A DNA stretch of 64,000 nt, from positions 189,912,369-189,976,368 of the forward strand of contig CP136061.1 of assembly GCA_032622095.1 (NCBI GenBank). Direction: 5' to 3'. A program made the translations under genes and the position numbers. The stretch is from Siphonodentalium dalli. Its lineage: Eukaryota; Mollusca; Scaphopoda; Gadilida; Siphonodentaliidae. Shown piece by piece: positions 57,384 to 64,000 of the stretch (positions are counted from its first letter, which is position 1; every line of letters starts with the position of its first letter). A model generated the notes under the pieces. The model did no database searches. It had not been told where the DNA came from and saw nothing but the letters and a program-made list of their open reading frames with translations.

Positions 57384-58473
57384 TGTTGTTTCGCCGAGGT
57401 GGTTCGTTGCGCCATGGTCTGGCAACAATTCCTTTCGGCCAAAAGTTTTGCTCATACAATCGGTCCAACTCTCCCACAGGAATATGGACACGAGCGGATT
57501 GTGTCCCCTGTCTCGATCTGGATATGAGACGAACAAACGTTGGATGCACACCTCTGTTGTTAAAGAAGTTCCAAATGTCTACTTCTTTTGAGCTTGTAGA
57601 GATACGTCCAATGAATATTTTGCGTGTTTTCTTGGCTTGTGGAGAGGGCACGCCTTTAAAGCCAGATAATCCATCGTGTTTGGATCTGTCACCTCTGTCA
57701 GAAATATCAGGGACAGGAGAAGAATGTGTGTTTGTCAGGATGGCCACAGAATCCAAATAGGATAGCACGGATGCGTGCTGCACGTCGGGATCAGGGTTGT
57801 GCAGATCGGGGTCGTCCTGACCATTTACATGCGATGAGGTATCTCTGTCTTTCTGATGATCCGAGAATGAGATAAACTGAATACTGTTAGCATCAACCTC
57901 GTTTTGTGACTGTGGAAGTAAAGCGTCTGATTTCTCTGGGCGTCGTGTATCATTGCCGTGTTTTAATGAGTTAATATTGTCACATTCTGAATTTATGACT
58001 GGTTCATTTGGTGTTGATGTACACGGTTGAATATCAGAAGGCTTAACAGCTGGTGACGACTTTGACTTTTATCGTTTGGAGACGATTTCTCTGAGGATCT
58101 GACTCATGTCGTTAGACCAGTTTATCGGGGAGGAGAAAGGTCCCGTTGTAGAGCTTTTCTCTTCGCGTGAAGGCGAGGTGGAACGTCTGTCATCACTGGA
58201 TTTCTGGCGAGTAGGTTCTTTTTCAGATGAGTCCTTTAGAGTTGCAGGATTTTTGCTACTATTCGCCTGTGGTTCCCCAATAGTTGATAATTAACTATTA
58301 GTTGACATATCAGGGGCTTTCCATAGTAGACGACTGAGTTGTTTGATTGTGTTCGAACACAGGATTGAACAAATATGAGCCAAGTGTGTTATACTTAGTG
58401 ACAGTATATTGGGCAAGTAGTTCGAACATTGTAGAAAGGTGTCGCTGAACTCCTTCTATGTGTTTTTGCATAA
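57364..58473 (-). pseudogene. LINE ORF1, broken
   Basis: It begins MQKHIEGVQRHLSTMFELLA (possible coiled coil), has stops near 58290 and at 58069-58071, then an open frame to 57364. The late part reads KTRKIFIGRISTSSKEVDIW, GVHPTFVRLISRSRQGTQSA and NFWPKGIVARPWRNEP. This resembles the RRM-like RNA-binding domain of LINE ORF1 proteins. It ends NNNGNTDT and its TGA overlaps the ORF2 start by 20 bases. Confidence 0.7.
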
Positions 58474-58697
58474 AAAAATTCCGCAAATGTCAATCTTTCA
58501 GATTTAAAGAAAATTTTGGACCTAATCTGGAACGTACATGTTATATCCCTTATAAACCACGCATGTATTCATTTTGTCTATTGTATCTTTACATGTAGGT
58601 TGTCCTACACTAATGTTTGTTAAAAGACCATTAAAACGCATCTTATCTTATCTATTCAATCGGATAAGGAGATGGTACTATACCCACACAATCAGAT
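58466..58697 (+). repeat. Right 230-base direct repeat flanking the LINE
   Basis: Same orientation as 53250-53479, with few differences (an ACAT insertion and homopolymer length). Confidence 0.85.
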
Positions 58698-59460
58698 AAG
58701 GCGCTGGTATAGACACCCACAACATATAGTGAGCGTCAATGTGTGTTAAACAATATCCAATCGTCACACAAAAGAAAGGGTCGAGGGCCATGCGTCAGAG
58801 ATAACACGTGATAATGAGTATGTGCGTGGCCGAACGGGTGAGATAACTCGTGGGCATTTGGTTTGGGCGTGGTATTGAATAATTCGCACCCATGTGCAGC
58901 CGTGATCCAAAACTGGTATACAGCTATACATAAATGTCATGAATGTTTTCCTGAACATCCTGCAGGCGTTGGACGCAAAGTGAATCAAACGACCAATAAG
59001 AGAACCCATTATTCAGTGCCATATAACTTTTCTGACGCAGGGAACAAAGAAGAGATTCGATTGAACGATACCGGTAGTAGCCTCTGTTAAACTCATGTAC
59101 ATGTAGCCTATGTAGTATTCATCTACGGTTTTGATGCTAGAAAGCATTTGTTCTCCAATCGGCACATGGAAATGTTTGCCGACATGTTTTTGTTTGCAAA
59201 TATTCTTCTCTGAAATGATTTTCCTGAGTGAGAGAAATAATCACACGTCGATTCATTTTCGCCTATTTGTTAACTTTAAAATCCGAGATTTACGAGAAAA
59301 GGTTGTGTTAATTTGGTGACAAAACGGGAATTCCATCAAGGAAATTAACTGCATATAAGTGGATCCGTACAGGTTTACAAGGACATTAACTGCATAGAAG
59401 TGGATCTGTGTACAGGTGTGCAATTCCGTTGTGACATTTGAGAGATAATTCAACCATTTC
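58698..59460. other. Non-coding spacer
   Basis: Small TTAACTGCATA(T/G)AAGTGGAT direct repeat at 59345-59405. No gene seen. Confidence 0.45.
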
Positions 59461-59695
59461 ACCAATAGGCCTATGTTGTACCATTGTGATATTTGCGGGA
59501 AATTATTTACACAGTTGGACTGTTTCTCTTTATCGTCTCTGTAAATTCCTCCTGAATAAGAAGAACGGGAGCTTCGGGACCAGATTCCTTTGCACCTGTG
59601 ATCGTCCGTATGAATGTGATGTTTGCAGGAAAATATTCAATATTTCAGACACGGTAGTGGGATAAGAATCCACCCCGGCGATCGCCCATATTAAT
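59461..59695 (+). pseudogene. Degenerate upstream zinc fingers
   Basis: In-register remnants read YHCDICGKLFTQL (about 59478), YECDVCRKIFNIS (about 59610) and an HPGDRPY linker leading into a finger with a nonsense codon. Each lacks its His pair or has a stop. They share the style of the intact array to the right and show that the array was once longer. Confidence 0.7.
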
Positions 59696-60697
59696 GTGAT
59701 ATTTGTGGTAAATCATTCACCGACTCAATCGACAATCAATTTGTCTGCACACATGATGAATGATACCAATGATCGGCCGCACCAGTCCAGTTCGCTAACG
59801 AGTCATAACATGATACACTCTGGTGATAGCCCGTATCAATGTGGTATTTGTGGGAAATCATGTAATGACTCGAGCAATTTGTCTGCACACATGGTGGACC
59901 ATCCTGATGATCGACCGTATCAGTGCGATATATGCCACAAAGCATTCAAAAAGTCAAGTCACCTGACAAGTCATAAAATTACCCACTCCGGCGATCGCCC
60001 GTATCAGTGCGATATATGCGACAAAGCATTCAAACAATCACATGCTCTAACAGTTCACAAAAGAATCCATTCCGGCGATCGCCCGTATCGCTGTGATATT
60101 TGTGGCGAATCATTCACGGTCTCGAGCAATTTGGCTGTGCACATGATGAACCATACCGGTGCTCGCCCGTATCAGTGCGATATATGCCACAAAGCATTCA
60201 AAAAGTCAAGCAACCTGACAAATCATAAAATAGTCCACTCCGGCGATCGCCCGTATCAATGTGGCATTTGTGGTAAATCATACACCCAGTCAGGAAATTT
60301 GATCGCCCACAAGAGGATACACACCGGCGATCGACCGTATCAGTGCGACATATGCGACAAAACATTCAAACAATCAAGTACACTAATAAATCATAAAAGA
60401 ATCCACTCCGGCATTCGCCCATATCAATGTGATATGTGTGAGAAAACATTCATACTGTCAGGTGATCTAACACGTCATAAAAGAATCCACTCTGGTGATC
60501 GCCCGTATAGATGTGATATATGTGAAAAATCATTCAGCAGATCGGGACATTTGACATTACACAAGATGATTCACACTGGAGATCGACCGTATCAGTGCGA
60601 TATATGCGGGAAAGCATTCACGACATCACGCGATATGGAAAGACATAAACGAAGAAGAACACACTCCGGCATTCGCCCGTATCAGTGTGATATGTGA
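59696..60697 (+). CDS. C2H2 zinc-finger array, ten intact fingers, frameshifted end
   Basis: An open frame of 333 codons holds ten consecutive C-x2-C-x12-H-x3-H fingers (residues 47 to about 326), starting YQCGICGKS. Linkers are H-(S/T)-G-(D/I/A)-RP rather than TGEKP. Finger 10 ends HKRRRTH, with H-x5-H spacing. Such arrays bind DNA in the nucleus. Both edges are decayed. Upstream, the previous finger has TAA in place of the Gln codon (59692-59694) and an indel, so the frame start used here (GTG at 59696) is not a convincing translation start. Downstream, the eleventh finger loses two bases in its second Cys codon and stops at once. It is probably one exon of a zinc-finger gene now degenerating; a truncated functional product cannot be excluded. 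Confidence 0.75.
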   Translation: MIFVVNHSPTQSTINLSAHMMNDTNDRPHQSSSLTSHNMIHSGDSPYQCGICGKSCNDSSNLSAHMVDHPDDRPYQCDICHKAFKKSSHLTSHKITHSGDRPYQCDICDKAFKQSHALTVHKRIHSGDRPYRCDICGESFTVSSNLAVHMMNHTGARPYQCDICHKAFKKSSNLTNHKIVHSGDRPYQCGICGKSYTQSGNLIAHKRIHTGDRPYQCDICDKTFKQSSTLINHKRIHSGIRPYQCDMCEKTFILSGDLTRHKRIHSGDRPYRCDICEKSFSRSGHLTLHKMIHTGDRPYQCDICGKAFTTSRDMERHKRRRTHSGIRPYQCDM

Positions 60698-61040
60698 AAA
60701 AGCATTCAAACAATCTTGAGCTCTAATAAGCAATAAACAAATCCACTCCAAATGCACTTTGACGACCGTCCGTATCAATGTGATATCTGTCCAAAATCAT
60801 GCATCCAGCCAGATGCTTTGATCGAACACAAGAGGATTCACACAGATGATCGCCCGTATCAGTGTGATATGTGACAAAGTATTCAAACAATCATGTGATC
60901 TCCTGTAGCAATGTGATACTTGCGTGAAATCATTCACATTGTCAGGAAGTTTGACTAAACACATATGGATATGTCTACACACTGGAGTTCGCCCGCATGA
61001 GTGCGATATATGCGAGAAAGCATTCATTACAGCAAACATA
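60698..61040 (+). pseudogene. Degenerate downstream zinc fingers
   Basis: The frame continues as broken fingers: KAFKQS after the frameshift, DRPYQCDICPKSCIQPDAL (about 60766), then YQCDM followed again by a stop, a remnant [14 protein letters not shown], and finally [14 protein letters not shown] before TAG at about 61041. The finger at 60866 has the same two-base loss as the one at 60695. Confidence 0.7.
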
Positions 61041-61360
61041 TAGCGATAGGGATCATTATGTTGTTCCCATAGCTATGCTCCGAACGTCAAGTGTCCGAGA
61101 TTGATTGTTTTTTATTAGTATCATACATAGACTTAGTTATAAGCGATAATGAGTCTAATTGACGTTTATTTGTGAGAAAATTACGCAATAAATAGTCTGC
61201 TCTCTGTTAACAGTAACCACTATTGTTCGTTAGCTAAACAACCACACACGTCTTTAGACCAGAAAATATTTGAAAAATAATTATTATAAATCAATAGAAG
61301 CATTTCCAGACAAGGGTGTTCGATTCATATATAATATTTTATACCCCGTCGGATTGTAAA
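61041..61360. other. Non-coding
   Basis: Nothing recognised. Confidence 0.4.
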
Positions 61361-61615
61361 ATATCTAACATAAGCCACTTGATTTCAGAGTTATCCATCA
61401 TCATCCGCAAGTTGATCCGAGACCGTCGGCTTGACGAATATCTGACAGGCCGCCAAAATTTACACATCTCGGGGAAATAACAAATTTCAAAAATCGTCAT
61501 CTGATCACTCTGAGCATTGATGTGCGAGTTTCTCGACTCGAGTCAAATATTGTTTACCCCAGAAGCCAAAGAAATGGTAATTTAGGAGCGTTAATTCGGA
61601 TTATGCATCTTTAAA
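61361..61615. mobile_element. MITE, TTAAAGGTACTCAATCCG family, 3' half
   Basis: Contains CACTTGATTTCAGAGTTATC, then AGAAGCCAAAGAAATGGTAA and the end CGGATTATGCATCTTTAA. The left end is not found. Confidence 0.65.
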
Positions 61616-62399
61616 GTAAAACATCATCATTTGCTAATTGACATTTGTTGTTATTGTTGATTTTTTGCACAATTTATTGAGGAAAAAAAACACCTTGCTG
61701 TTTACTTGTATGCTATATCAGAAATCGTGATAACCAACTTAGTGATTCATGACAATTATGATAACATTGTCATAACCGAACCCAATGGGCCAGGAATACT
61801 TCTGAACTATTACTACTTGTATTATATGTTCGGATGTCTGTCTTCTGCTTAGATTTCCTGAACACCCCTCCAAATAAATTATAGACCATTCTATAACTAT
61901 GTACATATTACTGTTATTTCTTAATATATTTATGTTAAGTGTTGTGTCTTAATACTCATGTCTTTTTGTGAGTCTGGAAAATAAACTTGATTGAATGGGA
62001 GCATCCGTTCAGTGTAGAAAGGTTTAAAATATTGATAGAATTCCATAAATCGTTCACGTGCGCAGTTATAGAGAGGTTCTCTGTTGGGATACAAGCTTTT
62101 GTGAAACGAGTTTGATAAATTTGATTCACAACGAGTCGTATACGAGTTGTGAACAAAAAATTATCAAACGAAAAAAAAACTAAGAGCTGTATTACTTTTT
62201 ACAAACCAACAGACGCTTTAAAATGCACACATTTACATTGTTGGCTGAGACGCTTCACAACCTTATACGAGAGTATATAGTCCCCCATTTTGCCTCTTAG
62301 TTTTGTGCATATTTTCGATAGTGCAAAGAAGTTGGACAAGAATTTAATTTGAATGAACAAAGAAATCATTTTGCATTGTCTGGTGTTGTAGTTGTGTAT
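61616..62399. other. Non-coding
   Basis: A near-palindrome TTCACAACGAGTCGTATACG...GTTGTGAA lies at 62125-62153. No gene. Confidence 0.45.
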
Positions 62400-62560
62400 G
62401 GGCGGGCCTTCGTCGTTAATTACATGAAATAAAAGTTAATGGTGCATGGTTTGTTTAAACAATTACATGCACCACACATTCAATATAAGTCCAATCCGTT
62501 TTAATAGCAATCTTTTTCAAACCAATGGTGTCCATTTTCAAACCAATAGTCATTCCCTAT
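62400..62560. repeat. Shorter relative of the 47.75-kb repeat
   Basis: ATTACATGAAATAAAAGTTA and TTTCAAACCAATGG/AATAG words in the same order as at 47.75-47.95 kb. Confidence 0.55.
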
Positions 62561-62633
62561 TCTTATATTGTATACTAGGGAATGGTACGGTATTAAACAC
62601 ACTATATATTCTTTATAAATTGAACATAAAATA

Positions 62634-62639
62634 TTTATT
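62634..62639 (-). promoter_or_regulatory. Candidate poly(A) signal for homeobox gene 2
   Basis: AATAAA on the minus strand, about 125 bases past the TGA at 62762. The distance is normal for a short 3' UTR. Confidence 0.45.
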
Positions 62640-62761
62640 AGCAGATATATAAATATGTACATAACAAAAACATATACTCATTTGCAGTCCTTAAAAAAAT
62701 GTACTTAATTCCAGCGACATGTATTTCTGGTCGAAGAACTTTGACAAAAATAGAACAACTC

Positions 62762-63346
62762 TCAGTAAGATGGACACCCATGTATATGGATGTACGGCAG
62801 ATTAAACTGGTTAACCAATTGCTGTTGCGATGACATCGAGGCGGTGGTAGAGGGTTGTTGGTAGTCAACCTGGTTATAGCTGTGTGTGAGCCCTGGTCGA
62901 ATGCTGGGCGGTGAAATGTTTGCTGGCACGTAATGGTTGTAGGACATCGGATATAGGTTCGCCGGAGGGGATTCCTTGTATGGATTGTGTTCTGACGTCT
63001 GCGTTTGATGCAATTGGATTGGCACACCGGGCTGACGGTCGAACTTCAATGGCTCATCCTGGAGCGATGTGGTCTCATCGTTGGTTTTCGGATGTTTTAT
63101 TGGCTGTTCTTCTGTGGTTTCTGACGACGAACTTGATTTCAATGCTGGAGAAGCTCCACTCGAGTACCAGTGTGGTGAAGTGGTAGGCGGTGGTGAAATC
63201 TGCTGGTAAGTCGGTACGTACTGGTGGAATGGTGGCATCATATGCGGCATGGCGAGTGGTAGTACCATTGCCTGTGTCGACGGCGTCCAATCTACGTCCG
63301 TGACCTGCCTGGTTCTTTTTCTCGCTCTTTTGTTCTGGAACCATAT
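62762..63346 (-). CDS. Second homeobox gene, terminal exon (partial gene)
   Basis: The frame starts IWFQNKRARKRTRQ, that is homeodomain positions 47-60 with W48, F49, Q50, N51 and R53. It continues as a Pro/His/Tyr/Ser-rich tail (MPHMMPPFHQYVPTYQQISP and onward) to TGA at 62764-62762, 194 residues in all. The rest of the gene should lie to the right, beyond the window or the RT fragment at 63.7 kb. Its start at position 47 matches the 46/47 intron of the double-homeobox gene, and the WFQNKRAR helix is shared, so the two are probably related. The expected acceptor AG is replaced: a good pyrimidine tract ends in CAT, not CAG. The gene may be damaged, use another acceptor (TTCCAG|AAC, losing four residues) or carry a sequencing error. 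Confidence 0.8.
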   Translation of the reverse strand: MWFQNKRARKRTRQVTDVDWTPSTQAMVLPLAMPHMMPPFHQYVPTYQQISPPPTTSPHWYSSGASPALKSSSSSETTEEQPIKHPKTNDETTSLQDEPLKFDRQPGVPIQLHQTQTSEHNPYKESPPANLYPMSYNHYVPANISPPSIRPGLTHSYNQVDYQQPSTTASMSSQQQLVNQFNLPYIHIHGCPSY

Positions 63347-63685
63347 ATGGAAAAAAAAGAAAGCAATTTCAATAAATATATGAAAATAAATACATCAATA
63401 TAATTAATGAGAGTAGCGACCATATACGGAAATATTATTTCCATCACACGCGTGGGGATCTGTACACCCTATATTTCGTATTCTTATTAGTAATATAGCT
63501 AGTTCTCACACGCGCTTTGGCTTTGGCTCCTTCGTTGTACATAGTAACACCGATCTAGTATCGATAATATATTTTAAAATAATTAATTTGAGTCGATGAT
63601 GTTTATTGAAAACGTTCCGGTTAACAGAAATCATACAATTCAAATTGAATGATTTAATATAAATTTATGTCTGCATGAAGCATAA
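63347..63685. other. Presumed intron of homeobox gene 2
   Basis: A TTTCTTTTTTTTCC tract next to 63347, then AT-rich sequence. The homeodomain 1-46 exon was not found. Confidence 0.4.
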
Positions 63686-64000
63686 GGCGTTAGACAAGGA
63701 TATATTATTTCTCCCACAATTTTCAAAATATTTATTGATGACATTAGCGCCAAATTTGATGATTCGTGCAAACCGGTTAAAGTTGGCGAAAAATCTAAGT
63801 CATATGCTATATGCAGTTGATCTGGTTATGCTATCTGAAACTGCTGAAGGTATGCAAAGATGTTTGAATAAATTGGAGAATTACAGCATAAGGAACAAAG
63901 TAGAAGTGAATCTTCAGAAAACTAAATGCCTGATATTCAGGAAACGAGCAACAAAAAAACTAACTGCCTTTAAATTAAGCAACACTCCGTTGGAAACAGT
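63686..64000 (+). mobile_element. Reverse-transcriptase fragment running off the window
   Basis: The plus strand reads GVRQGYIISPTIFKIFIDDI (motif B) and CKPVKVGEKSK, a frameshift near 63797, then LYAVDLVMLSETAEGMQ (motif C, YADD changed to YAVD), LNKLENYS and VEVNLQKTKCLIF. A LINE copy, inactive at motif C; it continues past 64000. Confidence 0.82.

Larger units (their letters stand above)
53480..58465 (-). mobile_element. Nearly full-length degenerate LINE (non-LTR retrotransposon)
   Basis: On the minus strand: ORF1 (58473-57364), ORF2 with an APE endonuclease (57383 to about 56600), reverse transcriptase (about 55970-54860) and a C-terminal region (to 53810). A 3' UTR follows, ending GGTTAATAAAGATACAT at about 53482. 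Stops and frameshifts break all parts (58069, 56935, 55547, about 54860). Catalytic motif C reads TADD. The combination resembles CR1/L2-like elements with an RRM-type ORF1. No longer autonomous. Confidence 0.85.

Noticed and set aside
63421-63543. Minus-strand MYNEGAKAKARVRTSY as the start of homeodomain 2 of gene 2
   Set aside because: Only about seven residues resemble a homeodomain arm (RVRTSY); the rest shows no helix 1 or L16/F20 pattern.
1-64000. tRNA, rRNA or other structured RNA genes
   Set aside because: No tRNA cloverleaf with A and B boxes and no rRNA-like stretch was recognised by eye.

Overview
This window looks like gene-poor, repeat-rich animal nuclear DNA. It is AT-rich and intron-containing, with non-LTR retrotransposon pieces, many miniature inverted-repeat elements, metazoan homeodomains and a C2H2 zinc-finger array. 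Tandem repeats carrying tcgaaaaaggg(a/g)gataactc-type motifs and frequent tacatgta words resemble what I know from molluscs and other lophotrochozoans. That taxonomic guess is inference only. Nothing bacterial, organellar or viral was recognised.

The main genic content is a six-exon minus-strand gene (39760 down to 21626). I assembled it from splice signals and phase-compatible junctions. It encodes an inferred 563-residue protein with TWO homeodomains (about residues 114-173 and 315-374). Each homeobox is split by a phase-0 intron between homeodomain positions 46 and 47. Each is followed by a proline-rich tail with a shared LLYxPPxAQ...ATGL motif, so the gene seems to have arisen by internal duplication of a two-exon homeobox unit. 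The last exon of a second homeobox gene lies at 63346-62762, also on the minus strand; its expected splice acceptor reads CAT instead of CAG. A plus-strand C2H2 zinc-finger block (59.5-61.0 kb) has ten intact fingers flanked by decaying ones. A decayed zinc-finger fragment of the same style sits inside a foldback-like element at 12.8-13.8 kb.

Layout: 0-8.5 kb, repeats and a 2.7-kb tandem-core element. 8.6-12.6 kb, a recent 2-kb direct tandem duplication with arrays of a GCGCTTAAGCGC palindrome. 12.8-15.5 kb, two foldback-like elements whose inverted ends are built of short tandem repeats. 17-25 kb, nested MITEs. 21.6-39.8 kb, the double-homeobox gene, whose introns are full of tandem-core elements and MITEs. 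41-46 kb, a region with a recurrent GGTAACGGAGAAAAC motif, a decayed PHD-like ORF and a miniature LTR retrotransposon (TRIM). 46.9-52.6 kb, three LINE 3' fragments. 53.2-58.7 kb, a degenerate but nearly full-length LINE with overlapping ORF1/ORF2, flanked by about 230-bp direct repeats. 59-61 kb, zinc fingers. 62.6-63.4 kb, homeobox gene 2. The right edge enters another reverse-transcriptase fragment.

All gene models come from reading the sequence only; no transcript, database or alignment search was available.
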